Source of the DNA: Sporosarcina ureae DSM 2281
Lineage (GTDB): Bacteria > Bacillota > Bacilli > Bacillales_A > Planococcaceae
Direction: 5' to 3'
Assembly: GCF_000425545.1 (NCBI RefSeq)
Contig: NZ_AUDQ01000001.1
Span: 434,001 to 498,000 of the forward strand
Length of the DNA stretch: 64,000 nt
A program made the translations under genes and the position numbers. Positions 9,065-18,150 of this stretch are shown piece after piece. The notes under the pieces were generated by a model. That model had not been told where the DNA came from and searched no databases. It saw only the letters and a list, made by a program, of their open reading frames with translations. Position 1 is the stretch's first letter; every line of letters begins with the position of its first letter.

Positions 9065-10285
9065 TCAACCAGTCTCTTCCTCGTCCTCACTACCACTCTC
9101 ACCATCCACTACGAACTTCTTCATAGCTCTCGCCTCATACGTCACCCAATCTTCATCGGACTTGTTAATCAACTCATCCAAAATCGAAATAGCTTGAGTT
9201 TCCTTACCAAGCTGCCACAAAGCGCGGCTTTCTTGAAGACGAATTCCTTCTCGATAAGGTGACTCCTTATAATTCACATCTTTTTCTTTACGGAATGTTT
9301 TCGCGATTTTCACCACGTCTTCATACTTCTGCTCACGCAAATAACTCGAAGCTAGGAAGTACGAGGCATCGTCCGTGAAGTAATCACTTTCCTCCGTACG
9401 CATAGCATATTCCAAGTACACCACAGCCGCTGAGAAGTCTTCTTTCATAAATTGCTTATAGCCTTCATTATAATACGTTTTCGCTGCTTCATCGGAAACG
9501 AATTCAAGCTTAGTTTCTTCTTTAGGTGTTGCGACCACTTCTTTAACCGGCTCGTCTTTCTTAGACGCAGTCTCCGTTATAGCCGGCTTTTTCACGGGTG
9601 CTGTAGTTGGCGACTCCGTAGCGATTTCAGGCTGTGCCATTAGATTGGCAACTAACCAGACGACGAATACTAATAGGACGGTTGCTATACTAGCAAGTAG
9701 TACTGCCGCTTCTTTTTTTAGCTTGCGCTTAACTTTCGGCTTCGGAACCGGCCGTGCGATATCTGGACGTGGAGGTTCTGCCGCCACGACACGTTTGATT
9801 GTCGGATCATCAAGCGCATACATAGGTAACCCCGCCGTATAGCGAGATAAAGGGTCACTTTCATAACGTGCCAACAACACCGTTTTCATGCGATATAATT
9901 CAATCGGAATAGGCAGTTTTCCTGCAAGTTCCATCGCGTGATCGATAATATGTAGTGCTTTTTCGCCAAATCCTAACTGAATTTCCGATACGGCATCGTT
10001 ATATTTAGCGATGATCTGCGTATACGTGTCCCAATTGTCGACGATCGTTTGCTGTAACTTGATAGCATGTAGCTCGTCGCTATCTAATTCCTTCAAGTAG
10101 GCTAAGGCCACATGCAAATTCCCGACCTTACTTTCAAGCAATGCTTTATGCCACAGAATTTGCTTACGGCTAACATTCAGCTTTTCCAGTTCGCGTATCG
10201 TATCAAGCGCCAGCGTGTAACGCTTCTGTCGTATTGCTTGTTGCATTTGCTGAATCAGCATAGGAACGTTAGTGAATGAACTCAT
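9065..10285 (-). CDS. TPR-like protein with one central membrane segment
   Basis: A 406-residue protein. Residues 1-160 are helical tetratricopeptide-like repeats (RYTLALDTIRELEKL; HVALAYLKEL). A basic stretch (KPKVKRKLKK) precedes one membrane helix at ~198-224, followed by a Thr/Pro/Lys-rich linker and a second TPR block (YYNEGYKQFMKEDFSAAVVYLEYAM; ASYFLASSYLREQKYEDV). The acidic tail is EDEEE. GGAGG lies just ahead of the ATG. It sits 85 bases downstream of the GrpE-like gene in the same direction, so they probably form an operon. This may be a scaffold or chaperone partner; no enzyme motif is seen. Confidence 0.75.
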   Translation of the reverse strand: MSSFTNVPMLIQQMQQAIRQKRYTLALDTIRELEKLNVSRKQILWHKALLESKVGNLHVALAYLKELDSDELHAIKLQQTIVDNWDTYTQIIAKYNDAVSEIQLGFGEKALHIIDHAMELAGKLPIPIELYRMKTVLLARYESDPLSRYTAGLPMYALDDPTIKRVVAAEPPRPDIARPVPKPKVKRKLKKEAAVLLASIATVLLVFVVWLVANLMAQPEIATESPTTAPVKKPAITETASKKDEPVKEVVATPKEETKLEFVSDEAAKTYYNEGYKQFMKEDFSAAVVYLEYAMRTEESDYFTDDASYFLASSYLREQKYEDVVKIAKTFRKEKDVNYKESPYREGIRLQESRALWQLGKETQAISILDELINKSDEDWVTYEARAMKKFVVDGESGSEDEEETG

Positions 10286-10370
10286 CGAATCACCTCCACC
10301 TACTAAACGGGCGTACGTAGCGACTCACCCGTTGATCATTTGTTATGCTCGTCATAAACGTCCCCCTCTT

Positions 10371-10961
10371 TTACGAAACCGTTTTCACTAATGCATCTTG
10401 AATGACTAGACCTTCTATTGAAAAGGCTCTACGGAATACAGCCGCTACTTTAAAACGCTCGATTCCTTGCGCTTCTTCAACGGGTATAGTTCCAACCGCT
10501 TCCATATAACTTTCATCGAAATACTCATCATACACCGATAACTCTTGTATACCAATTTCTTCAAGCAAAAGATGTGCTTGATCCATCGCTGCATCTAACT
10601 GTGCAAGTAAATCGACAGATTCAGGGTCAACCGTCTGACGTACATCTTCAAATAAAGTAAAGATCTGCACTGCACGTTTCGCCATTTGTACACGGTCTTG
10701 CAATGCTTCATCTTGCAAACGTGTAATGGCCTCATCAACGGGCAAAACAGCTTGATTGCTTTCGAGCAACTCTTCTAGAGAGCGGAAACTGGTCGATGTA
10801 AACTGCTGAAACTGCTTCAAGTCCTCTTGCGTGACGGGTTTCTCAATAGGATCTACTTCGAAATCTTCAATCGTAATTTTCTCCAGTTGTAATAATTCTT
10901 TATCCAATAAACGCTGTAACTCTTCCGGCCTGTTATTCGCGGACTCATGTATAGTACTCAT
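10371..10961 (-). CDS. GrpE-like nucleotide-exchange protein (divergent)
   Basis: A 196-residue acidic protein. The N-terminal half is predicted long helix (LQRLLDKELLQLEKI; EALQDRVQMAKRAVQIFTLFEDVRQ), and the C-terminal part (YDEYFDESYMEAVGTIPV ... VFRRAFSIEGLVIQDALVKTV) resembles the GrpE head, where FDPxxHEAV and VLRPAxVxV are usual. GrpE is the ADP-release factor of DnaK. No dnaK or dnaJ lies beside it, so this is not the housekeeping grpE locus. It may serve a specialised Hsp70-like partner. ATG 10961 is preceded by AAAGGGG; an ATG 33 bases upstream is less likely. Confidence 0.6.
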   Translation of the reverse strand: MSTIHESANNRPEELQRLLDKELLQLEKITIEDFEVDPIEKPVTQEDLKQFQQFTSTSFRSLEELLESNQAVLPVDEAITRLQDEALQDRVQMAKRAVQIFTLFEDVRQTVDPESVDLLAQLDAAMDQAHLLLEEIGIQELSVYDEYFDESYMEAVGTIPVEEAQGIERFKVAAVFRRAFSIEGLVIQDALVKTVS

Positions 10962-11190
10962 CGAATTCCCCTTTTCAGAAAACATATAATGCATAAATCA
11001 AGCAAGAAAAGCCCAGTCTAAGCTTAGGCTATTATACTGATAAGATAGCACTTTTTGGTGGCTAACACAATACTGGGCCACGAATTGTCGAAGGAATGAG
11101 GCGACTACGATACACGGGTTGACGTATAATTGCACAATGTGTCATAGATAGACAGAAGGTACACCTATAAAACATCTAAAAAAATTAGGG

Positions 11191-11219
11191 TTGCTATTTC
11201 TTCAGATACCAAGTACAGT
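11191..11219 (+). promoter_or_regulatory. Putative promoter of the lysine-riboswitch transcript
   Basis: TTGCTA (11191-11196), 17-base spacer, TACAGT (11214-11219). Both hexamers match 4 of 6; position relative to the aptamer is appropriate. Confidence 0.4.
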
Positions 11220-11259
11220 AAGGTTAATTAAACTTTCACTTATTTCGATAATTCGGAAA

Positions 11260-11433
11260 TAAGGATAGAGGCGCAAAAACCATTAGTACACAATCGGAGA
11301 ATCATGAGGTTCTGTGAAGATTGTGGAAAGGGGAATTTGCCGAAGCGGCGAGACTCTCATGACCTCCAAGCTGATTCTGGACTGAACAAGTGCAGGATTG
11401 TCATATGGGAAACTGTATGGTGGGCTATCTCGT
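11260..11433 (+). ncRNA. Lysine riboswitch (L box)
   Basis: The order of conserved blocks fits the lysine aptamer: GATAGAGGCGCAAAAACC, AGTA, AAAGGGGAATTTGCCGAAGC, TCTCATGA, GGACTGAACAAGTGCAGG and GGGCTATC closing the P1 stem (GATAG/CTATC). A terminator follows at 11457-11493 and a dapA-type gene at 11551, which is the expected context. Confidence 0.9.
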
Positions 11434-11456
11434 GCAAAGAAATAATTCATTATTTC

Positions 11457-11493
11457 AACGCAACAGCGAGCCCTCGTTGTTGCTTTTTGCGTT
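11457..11493 (+). terminator. Lysine-riboswitch terminator
   Basis: GCAACAGCGAG and CGTTGTTGC pair around CCCT with one mismatch region, followed by T5. Placed between the aptamer and dapA. Confidence 0.75.
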
Positions 11494-11550
11494 CAATTAT
11501 ATCGCCCCCACCTCTATGTTTTTTAATAAAATGATAGGATGTGGAGAATA

Positions 11551-12444
11551 ATGAATTTCGGATCAATTATGACAGCGATGGTAACTCCGTTTGATGAAAG
11601 AGGAGACATCGATTACCCAGCAACAAAAACCTTAATCAATCACTTACTAGCCAATGGAACAGACGCACTAGTTGTCGCAGGTACGACAGGAGAATCCCCT
11701 ACTCTTACTGCGCAAGAGAAAGTGGAACTATTCAAGTTCACTGTGCAAACAGTTGCAGGTCGTGCACCGGTTATTGCAGGTACAGGAACGAACAGTACAA
11801 GAGAGTCCATTGACTTGACGATCCAAGCAGAAGAAGCTGGCGTCGACGGAATCATGCTTGTCGTGCCGTACTATAATAAGCCGTGTCAAGAAGGGTTGTA
11901 CCAGCACTTCCATACGATTGCACAAACGACTACATTACCGATCATGCTCTATAATATCCCGGGACGTAGCGCTGTAAATATGCTCCCAGATACGATTATC
12001 CGATTAGCTAACAACGTTTCGAATATTACGTCTGTCAAAGAAGCAAGCGGTGATCTAGATGCTGTTGCAGCGATTATCGAGCATACGGGAGACGACTTCT
12101 TTGTTTATACAGGTGATGACTCGTCTACACTTCCTGTACTAGCTATTGGCGGCACAGGCGTCGTATCAGTTTCCGCTCATATTATAGGCAATGAAATGCA
12201 AGAAATGGTACGTCACTTCAAAACAGGCAATACAAAGCAAGCGGCTACCATCTACCGAGGTCTATTGCCGATCATGAAAGCGATGTTCGCTGCTCCGAAC
12301 CCTTCACCTACAAAGGCTGCATTGAACTTGACAGGTGTACCGGTGGGTGGCGTTCGTTTACCAATGATTGCGTTGCCTGACGAACAAGTAGAGTCGTTGA
12401 AAGACCTTCTAGCTCTTCGTAATCAATCCGCAGTCGGACTTTGA
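11551..12444 (+). CDS. dapA: 4-hydroxy-tetrahydrodipicolinate synthase
   Basis: A 297-residue DHDPS/NAL-family aldolase. It condenses pyruvate with aspartate semialdehyde, the first committed step to diaminopimelate and lysine. Schiff-base Lys163 (SVKEASGD), Tyr134 (LYNIPGRS) and the substrate loop AGTTGESPT are present; length is typical. ATG 11551 has GTGGAG 5 bases upstream; a frame from 11539 is unsupported. A lysine riboswitch and terminator precede it, so repression by lysine is expected. It is monocistronic, ended by the hairpin at 12463-12513. The cell may have a second dapA in a dap operon; this copy stands alone. Confidence 0.92.
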   Translation: MNFGSIMTAMVTPFDERGDIDYPATKTLINHLLANGTDALVVAGTTGESPTLTAQEKVELFKFTVQTVAGRAPVIAGTGTNSTRESIDLTIQAEEAGVDGIMLVVPYYNKPCQEGLYQHFHTIAQTTTLPIMLYNIPGRSAVNMLPDTIIRLANNVSNITSVKEASGDLDAVAAIIEHTGDDFFVYTGDDSSTLPVLAIGGTGVVSVSAHIIGNEMQEMVRHFKTGNTKQAATIYRGLLPIMKAMFAAPNPSPTKAALNLTGVPVGGVRLPMIALPDEQVESLKDLLALRNQSAVGL

Positions 12445-12462
12445 TCGATAGGAAACAACTAT

Positions 12463-12513
12463 AAGCTGCACCGAGATGACCGCAAGATTCGGTCTATTCG
12501 GTGCAGCTTTTTT
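12463..12513. terminator. Terminator after dapA
   Basis: AAGCTGCACCGA and TCGGTGCAGCTT flank a loop and are followed by T6. Also usable for the convergent ligase gene. Confidence 0.85.
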
Positions 12514-12557
12514 ATTCACTTCTATATAATAGTCATGGTGTTTCATCTAGTTATCTC

Positions 12558-14207
12558 TTACGCATCCTGCAACTGACGCCATAAGATTTTCCCACTACTC
12601 GTAGTCGGGAAACTATCCCGGAACTCGACAATTCGCGGATATTTATAGCTAGCCATCTGCCCCTTCGACCACTCGATAATCTCTTCGCTCGTTACACTTC
12701 CTTTATATTCTGGATCCAAAATAATGAGTGCTTTTACCGTTTCACCACGCACTTCATCAGGAGACCGAACGACACATGCTTGCTGAACCGCCGGATGTTT
12801 ATAAAGGATTGACTCCACTTCCGTCGGCCACACTTTAAATCCGGCCGCATTAATCATCCGCTTGACGCGGTCTACGATAAAGAAATAGCCTTCGTTATCC
12901 ATTCGCACGATATCGCCAGTGCGGAAGAATTGTATACCGTCTAGCATCATATGACTCGATTTCGTTTCTTCTTCCTGATTATAGTAGCCCTTAAACATCT
13001 GCGGCGCATGGACCACCAGCTCGCCTTCCTCTTCTACTCCGAGCTCTTCTCCTGTCATCGGATCAATAATGCGGGCATCTACACCGAATGCCGGAATACC
13101 AAGACATTGCAACTTAGGACGGTTTGGCGGATTGAAATGAGTATGCGACATCGTTTCGGATAGACCGTACCCTTCTACATAATCAAGTCCCGTTCGTTGA
13201 CGCAGTTTTTCACCCACTGCGATAGGAAGCGTAGCTCCTCCGCCACCGACAAGCTCAAGAGATGAAATATCATAATCCGCGAGTTGAGGATTCGCGAGGA
13301 AATCGATCAGCATCGTACTAATGTTGATCCAGTGACTAACTTGGAACTGCTCGATCGCCTTCATCGCATAGTCGCGATCCCACCTCGTCATGATGACCAT
13401 ATTACTCCCTGCCAAAATTGGATTCAGCGCACTATGCGTGAGTCCCGTCACATGGAATAAAGGTAAACTTGTCAAGACGACCGTGTCCGGACTCATCGTC
13501 ATCCAGTGATAGGAACCTGTCGTATTGGCCTGCACCGTACAATTCGTATGAATACATCCTTTAGGGGCTCCTGTCGTTCCTGACGTATACGGAATCATCG
13601 CCATATCGTCACTCTCACCTGCGTAGTCTGACGGAGTTTGAGCCGCATCCAACGCAGATTTCCACGAAACAGTCTTCGCTAATTCCTTTGCAGGCGCCTT
13701 TACTTCTCCAGGAATTGCAGCCAATGCTTTCCCTACATCAATATAATCCGAATAAGCGGCAGAAATCACCGTTTGAAGTGTCGTCGTACCAAGTAACGGC
13801 TCTAGTTTCGGATATAATTCCTGTCCAATAAACGCCAGTCGAATGTCGCCGTCTTCTAGGAAAAACTGCAAATCTTTAGTCGTACTCATCGGATTGATCG
13901 CGACCACTACTGCCCGCACGCGCAATATCGCAAATAAACTCACAAGAAATTGTGGCGAGTTCTGCATAAGCAACATGACACGATCACCTTGCTTCACCTG
14001 GCACTCCTGTTCCAGATAGCCAGCCATCTTCTCTGTTTCGTCCAGTAATTGACTGTATGTTGCGGATCCGCCATAAAATTCATACGCAGTTTTATTCGGA
14101 TATTTCTTCGCGGTGATCGCCAAATTATCATAAATCGTCGTTTCAGGTAATGTAAGGGATTTTGCAATGCGTGGCGGCCAAAATTCAAAATGGGCTGTAT
14201 GTTTCAT
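12558..14207 (-). CDS. AMP-dependent acyl-CoA synthetase/ligase
   Basis: Class I adenylate-forming enzyme of 549 residues that activates a fatty or related carboxylic acid to its acyl-CoA. Visible motifs are the P-loop YTSGTTGAPKGC, GYGLSETMS, the hinge VDRVKRMINAAGFKVWPTEVE, and the C-terminal catalytic Lys in TTSSGKILWRQL. ATG 14207 has GAGGAG 8 bases upstream; a GTG at 14216 is the alternative. It is the last gene of the minus-strand set that starts at the operator at 16058-16080. The acyl chain cannot be read from sequence; medium- or long-chain is likely given the acyl-CoA dehydrogenase nearby. Confidence 0.88.
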   Translation of the reverse strand: MKHTAHFEFWPPRIAKSLTLPETTIYDNLAITAKKYPNKTAYEFYGGSATYSQLLDETEKMAGYLEQECQVKQGDRVMLLMQNSPQFLVSLFAILRVRAVVVAINPMSTTKDLQFFLEDGDIRLAFIGQELYPKLEPLLGTTTLQTVISAAYSDYIDVGKALAAIPGEVKAPAKELAKTVSWKSALDAAQTPSDYAGESDDMAMIPYTSGTTGAPKGCIHTNCTVQANTTGSYHWMTMSPDTVVLTSLPLFHVTGLTHSALNPILAGSNMVIMTRWDRDYAMKAIEQFQVSHWINISTMLIDFLANPQLADYDISSLELVGGGGATLPIAVGEKLRQRTGLDYVEGYGLSETMSHTHFNPPNRPKLQCLGIPAFGVDARIIDPMTGEELGVEEEGELVVHAPQMFKGYYNQEEETKSSHMMLDGIQFFRTGDIVRMDNEGYFFIVDRVKRMINAAGFKVWPTEVESILYKHPAVQQACVVRSPDEVRGETVKALIILDPEYKGSVTSEEIIEWSKGQMASYKYPRIVEFRDSFPTTSSGKILWRQLQDA

Positions 14208-14219
14208 TCGATTCACTCC

Positions 14220-14972
14220 TCAATTATTGTATACGCTTATACACGTATCACAGACGACTTCCTGTCCAGACAAATAAGGTGCGACCTCCAGCTGCCCTTT
14301 TTGACTGACGAAATGTAAATCTTCACCTACATCCATCTCCAGCATCGCTCTGCCTACTTGCGTTTGTGCGAGTAACGTTTCATTCTGATCTTTTCGACTG
14401 TCGTAAAACAACTTGGCTCCGAGCGCACTGTCCGTTAATTGAACAGCATTCTCCCCTGCTAGCTGAATCAGCTCGGACAAAAAGTACCCTGCACCGTAGA
14501 AGTCTTCTAAGCAAAATTGATTGGCAGATCCTGCACAAGTGAGCAAAATCGTTTCATCTTCATATTCGTCAAATACTTTTTTAGCAACTGCCGGGCTATT
14601 TAGTAATGAAGCAATCCATACTTTACGCGCAGCCGCAGCTTTTCGAATGGCTACTGTACCGTTAGTCGTTCGCAATATTAACGTTTTACCCGCGACTTTC
14701 CCTTGAAGGGCTAGCGGCAATGGATAGGTAAACCCTTCGATAGGTAAACCGTTCCATTCACCGGCCATACAATACTCTTCAGTCGGTAAATTTTCCGCAA
14801 CCTCACGCGCTTCCTCTTCATCAGCTACTGGAATCACTGTCCGTGCGCCAAACGACAGGCAGGCAGAAATCGTAGAAGTCGCTAATAACACATCAAAGAC
14901 TACAACTGTTTTGGTCGCATCGAGCTTCGCCTCATTCAACTCTTCTTTCTTAAAAAGCAAATGAATTCTCAC
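14220..14972 (-). CDS. comB: ComB family 2-phosphosulfolactate phosphatase-like protein
   Basis: A 250-residue member of the ComB family, named for Mg-dependent hydrolysis of 2-phosphosulfolactate in coenzyme M synthesis. Family features are VVVFDVLLATSTISACLSFGA near the N-terminus, MAGEWNGLPIEGF, LILRTTNGT and LLTCAGSANQFCLEDFYGAG. It lies 12 bases from the ligase start and 11 from the phosphotransferase stop, so it is inside the acyl-CoA operon. Sulfolactate chemistry has no obvious link to this operon, so the real substrate here is uncertain. Confidence 0.82.
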   Translation of the reverse strand: MRIHLLFKKEELNEAKLDATKTVVVFDVLLATSTISACLSFGARTVIPVADEEEAREVAENLPTEEYCMAGEWNGLPIEGFTYPLPLALQGKVAGKTLILRTTNGTVAIRKAAAARKVWIASLLNSPAVAKKVFDEYEDETILLTCAGSANQFCLEDFYGAGYFLSELIQLAGENAVQLTDSALGAKLFYDSRKDQNETLLAQTQVGRAMLEMDVGEDLHFVSQKGQLEVAPYLSGQEVVCDTCISVYNN

Positions 14973-14983
14973 CCTGTCACCCC

Positions 14984-16042
14984 TTACTTCCTAGCGCTAA
15001 TTAACGCGTACTGAATCAGATTTTCAACAAACACATTGAAGTGAGCAAAACGTCGATCTTGCGTTTGTCCCTTTTTATAGCGGTAATAAATCTGCTGGCA
15101 AATAACCGCCAACTTAAAATACGCAAACGTCAAATAATAATCAATTGAACTCACATCACGTCCGCTCTTCTCTGCATAGCGTTCGATAAATTCATCTCTC
15201 GTAAAAAACCCTGCCAGTACTGTGACCGGTGGTTTGCCAAGTCCTTTTTTAAGCATTTCAGGATCGTCTGCTTGAATCCAATAGCTCATCGCAGCGCCTA
15301 CATCAGCGAGCGGATCACCTACTGTCGTCATTTCCCAGTCAAATAACCCTGTCATTACAGAATAGTCTTCCGATAACATCGCATTGTTTAATTTATAATC
15401 ATAATGAATAATCGTAGGCTCTGCGGACTCCGGCACATTACGCTTCAAGTACTCGATCAATTTGTCCAAATCTTTCACGTCATCCGTTTTCGCACGTTCA
15501 TAACGCCCGATCCACCCCGCAACTTGTCGCTCCATAAAGCCTTCAGGTTTCACCATATCCACTAACTTCGTTTTCTTATAATCTACTTGATGCAAACTAA
15601 CCAGTTGCTCCACTAGTAATTCGGAAATCTTCCGGCCGAGTTCAGGCGTATACACCGTGTCAGCAGGGAATTCGGTGTCTAGCACGATGCCATTCCGACG
15701 TTCCATAATGAAAAACGGACTTCCAACAATCTCTTCATCTGTAGAAAAGACATATGGTTTTGGTGCCGGTTTAAAATACGGATGCAAACTCGATAAAATT
15801 TGATATTCTCTCTCCATATCATGCGCTTTCGGTGCAACCGGCCCTAGCGGCGGTCTGCGTAATACCGCTTCCCATTCATTAATTTGCAAAAGATACGTCA
15901 AATTGGAATGCCCTGCACTGAACTGACGAATGCGCAATTCTCCTTCTGGTGCTTCTGGAATATGTTCTCGAATAAAGTGTTGTAGCTTCTCTTTATTCAG
16001 TTCTTCCCCAGACCGTACGTCAATTGTTGTAGCATTCTCCAT
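14984..16042 (-). CDS. Phosphotransferase (APH/ACAD10-like) family protein
   Basis: A 352-residue kinase-fold protein. The Brenner-type catalytic loop is IIHYDYKLNNAML and the metal-binding motif GLFDWEMTTVGDPLADVG. A glycine-poor nucleotide loop (FSAGHSNLTYLLQ) is near residue 43. Members next to acyl-CoA dehydrogenases resemble the kinase domain of ACAD10/11, which phosphorylates 4-hydroxyacyl-CoAs before dehydration. Gene order here (ligase, kinase, acyl-CoA dehydrogenase) fits that hydroxy-acid route. GGGGG lies upstream of the ATG, just inside the TetR-type operator at 16058-16080. Confidence 0.85.
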   Translation of the reverse strand: MENATTIDVRSGEELNKEKLQHFIREHIPEAPEGELRIRQFSAGHSNLTYLLQINEWEAVLRRPPLGPVAPKAHDMEREYQILSSLHPYFKPAPKPYVFSTDEEIVGSPFFIMERRNGIVLDTEFPADTVYTPELGRKISELLVEQLVSLHQVDYKKTKLVDMVKPEGFMERQVAGWIGRYERAKTDDVKDLDKLIEYLKRNVPESAEPTIIHYDYKLNNAMLSEDYSVMTGLFDWEMTTVGDPLADVGAAMSYWIQADDPEMLKKGLGKPPVTVLAGFFTRDEFIERYAEKSGRDVSSIDYYLTFAYFKLAVICQQIYYRYKKGQTQDRRFAHFNVFVENLIQYALISARK

Positions 16043-16057
16043 AGTTAATCCCCCTTC

Positions 16058-16080
16058 ATACTAACCAGTAGGTATGTTAT
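16058..16080. promoter_or_regulatory. TetR-type operator, copy 1
   Basis: Contains ATACTAACCAGTAGGTATGT, an imperfect palindrome centred on AACCAGTAGGT. The same sequence, with one base changed, recurs at 18008-18029. It sits immediately upstream of the phosphotransferase RBS and beside the TetR gene. Confidence 0.7.
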
Positions 16081-16100
16081 GCGTAAGCTGATTTCTCAGC

Positions 16101-16673
16101 TTAGCGTGGAATGATTCCTTCAAGCAATAGACTCGAAAATAGTTCAACCAATTCATCAGCGGACATATTCCCTTTTGGATTAAACCAGTTGTAGCTGTAA
16201 TTCGTAATGCCTAATACGCCAAAAGCCACAATATCTGCACGCAAGTCTTGGCGGAATTCACCCGCTTCGATGCTATCCGTGATCAGCTGCTCGATATTTA
16301 GACGAAATAGATCTCGTTGTTTTTCAATGGTATCGACATTCTGTTCAACTAAATGGCGCATTTCACGGAAAAACACACGACCACTCGGCCCGTTATACTG
16401 AATATCATGGATGAGCAACGCGATAATGGCTTCAAGCTTTTCACGACCTGATAAATGATCCGATTCTAAAATCGTCTGTTGGCGTTTTAGCAAATCCGAA
16501 ATATATTCGAGATGAATTTCCATCAATAATTGCTCTTTACTATTGAAATAATAATAAAATGTCCCTTTTGTCACACCGATTGCTTCGACTATATCTTGAA
16601 TCGATGTATCGCTAAATCCTTTTTCTTCAAACAACAACACACTTGCTTGTGTAATTTTAGCTTTCATACTCAT
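16101..16673 (-). CDS. TetR/AcrR family transcriptional regulator
   Basis: A 190-residue repressor. The N-terminal HTH reads FSDTSIQDIVEAIGVTKGTFYYYFNSKEQLL (residues ~18-50, split here by function: ~30-40 recognition helix, YYYF turn). The C-terminal ligand domain is unassigned; in comparable loci the ligand is an acyl-CoA. It lies between the acyl-CoA dehydrogenase and phosphotransferase genes, and identical operators precede both, so it probably represses both. GAGGG and GAGG precede two close ATGs; 16673 is used. Confidence 0.88.
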   Translation of the reverse strand: MSMKAKITQASVLLFEEKGFSDTSIQDIVEAIGVTKGTFYYYFNSKEQLLMEIHLEYISDLLKRQQTILESDHLSGREKLEAIIALLIHDIQYNGPSGRVFFREMRHLVEQNVDTIEKQRDLFRLNIEQLITDSIEAGEFRQDLRADIVAFGVLGITNYSYNWFNPKGNMSADELVELFSSLLLEGIIPR

Positions 16674-16776
16674 TCCTCGACCCTCTTCATGTTATTTACC
16701 TCATACTATATCACATTTCAGCGGATCGAATCCTCATGCAAAACGAACGAAATAGAAGACCTATTGTATCCAATAT

Positions 16777-17985
16777 TTATCTGTACTTTTTCAATTCCAA
16801 TCTAGCAATCTGTCTCGAATGCACTTCATCCGGACCGTCTGCAATACGCAACGTCCGCGCTGCTGCATACATATATGCAATCGGGAAGTCTTCACTAACA
16901 CCCGCTCCGCCAAATGCTTGAATCGCCCGATCAATCACACGCAACGCCATATTCGGTGCTACGACTTTAATCATAGCAATTTCTGATTTCGCAACTTTAT
17001 TACCGACTGTATCCATCATGTATGCGGCTTTTAATGTCAGCAGACGCGCCTGTTCAATATCCATACGTGATTCCGCAATCCATTGCTGCACGACACCGTG
17101 ATTGGAAATTTTCTGACCAAACGTCTCTCTTTCACTCGTTCTTTTACACATCAATTCAAGCGAACGTTCGGCCGCTCCGATTAAACGCATGCAATGGTGA
17201 ATACGGCCAGGCCCTAATCTACCTTGCGCAATCGCAAACCCTTTCCCTTCACCCCACAATATATTTTCTGCTGGCACACGTACATCGGTAAAGAGAATTT
17301 CCGCGTGTCCATGCGGCGCATCATCATAGCCGAAAACAGGTAGCATGCGCTCCACTGTTACGCCTTCCGCATCCATCGGCAGAAGGATCATCGATTGCTG
17401 TTCATGTTTCGCAGCGTTCGGATCACTCTTGCCCATAAAGATCATCACTTTACAACGAGGATCCCCAGCACCCGAAGTCCACCATTTCCTACCGTTTATC
17501 ACATACTCATCGCCATCGCGTACAATACTTGATTCAATATTCGTCGCATCACTCGACGCCACGTCTTTTTCCGTCATCGCAAACGCAGAACGGATTTCCC
17601 CTTCAAGTAAAGGCTCGAGCCATTGCTTCTTCTGCTCCTCCGTACCATAACGCGCCAACACTTCCATGTTGCCAGTATCTGGCGCATTACAATTGAATAC
17701 TTCCGGCGCCAAGAATGAACGCCCCATTATTTCACAAAGTGGCGCGTACTCTAGATTCGTCAATCCTGCTCCATAGCTATCATCAGGAAGAAATAGATTC
17801 CAAAGCCCCTTCTCTTTCGCCTTTGCTTTCAATTCATCTATAATTGGCGGGATCTTATTCCAACGATCCCCCTGCTCATCCTGCTGCTGGCGAAACACAG
17901 TTTCATTCGGATAAATATACTCCTCCATAAATTGCGTCACTTGCTCTTGCAACTTCACTACTTTCTCGGAATAGGAAAAATTCAT
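16777..17985 (-). CDS. Acyl-CoA dehydrogenase
   Basis: A 402-residue flavoprotein of the ACAD family, introducing an alpha-beta double bond into an acyl-CoA and passing electrons to ETF. Motifs are [29 protein letters not shown], the FAD/tetramer region [30 protein letters not shown] and HSRQIARLE near the C-terminus. Length and order are those of the ACAD10/11-like bacterial group. ATG 17985 has AGGAAG upstream; the frame runs open further upstream only through repeat sequence. The TetR operator at 18008-18029 lies 23 bases before the start. Confidence 0.9.
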   Translation of the reverse strand: MNFSYSEKVVKLQEQVTQFMEEYIYPNETVFRQQQDEQGDRWNKIPPIIDELKAKAKEKGLWNLFLPDDSYGAGLTNLEYAPLCEIMGRSFLAPEVFNCNAPDTGNMEVLARYGTEEQKKQWLEPLLEGEIRSAFAMTEKDVASSDATNIESSIVRDGDEYVINGRKWWTSGAGDPRCKVMIFMGKSDPNAAKHEQQSMILLPMDAEGVTVERMLPVFGYDDAPHGHAEILFTDVRVPAENILWGEGKGFAIAQGRLGPGRIHHCMRLIGAAERSLELMCKRTSERETFGQKISNHGVVQQWIAESRMDIEQARLLTLKAAYMMDTVGNKVAKSEIAMIKVVAPNMALRVIDRAIQAFGGAGVSEDFPIAYMYAAARTLRIADGPDEVHSRQIARLELKKYR

Positions 17986-18007
17986 AGTTTTTGACTTCCT
18001 TTCGTTT

Positions 18008-18029
18008 ATACTAACCAGTTGGTATGTTC
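18008..18029. promoter_or_regulatory. TetR-type operator, copy 2
   Basis: ATACTAACCAGTTGGTATGT, near-palindromic about AACCAGTTGGT, matches the site at 16058-16080. On the minus strand it overlaps a possible -10 (TAGTAT) of the acyl-CoA dehydrogenase promoter, as a repressor site would. Confidence 0.72.
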
Positions 18030-18057
18030 TGAATATTACACTTACTATACGGGATAT

Positions 18058-18104
18058 GGGGTGGGGTTGCAAGGGGTTTTTGGTGTGGGGGTGGGGTGGG
18101 TGGC
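18058..18104 (+). other. G-rich tract with quadruplex potential
   Basis: Six G-runs of three to five bases occur within 45 bases on the plus strand. The tract lies between the acyl-CoA dehydrogenase operator and the repeat copies upstream of the RAYT gene. It has no coding content. Confidence 0.6.
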
Positions 18105-18117
18105 ACGGTTTTGACAC

Positions 18118-18150
18118 GGTGCCAGGTCCCCACACAATTTGCACACAATT
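18118..18150 (-). repeat. REP-like repeat, minus orientation
   Basis: Reads GGTGCCAGGTCCCCACACAA on the plus strand, then a second ACACAATT. It is the reverse complement of the family core GTGTGGGGACCTGGTACC with a T-to-G/A change in the GGTACC part. Upstream of the RAYT gene. Confidence 0.85.
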
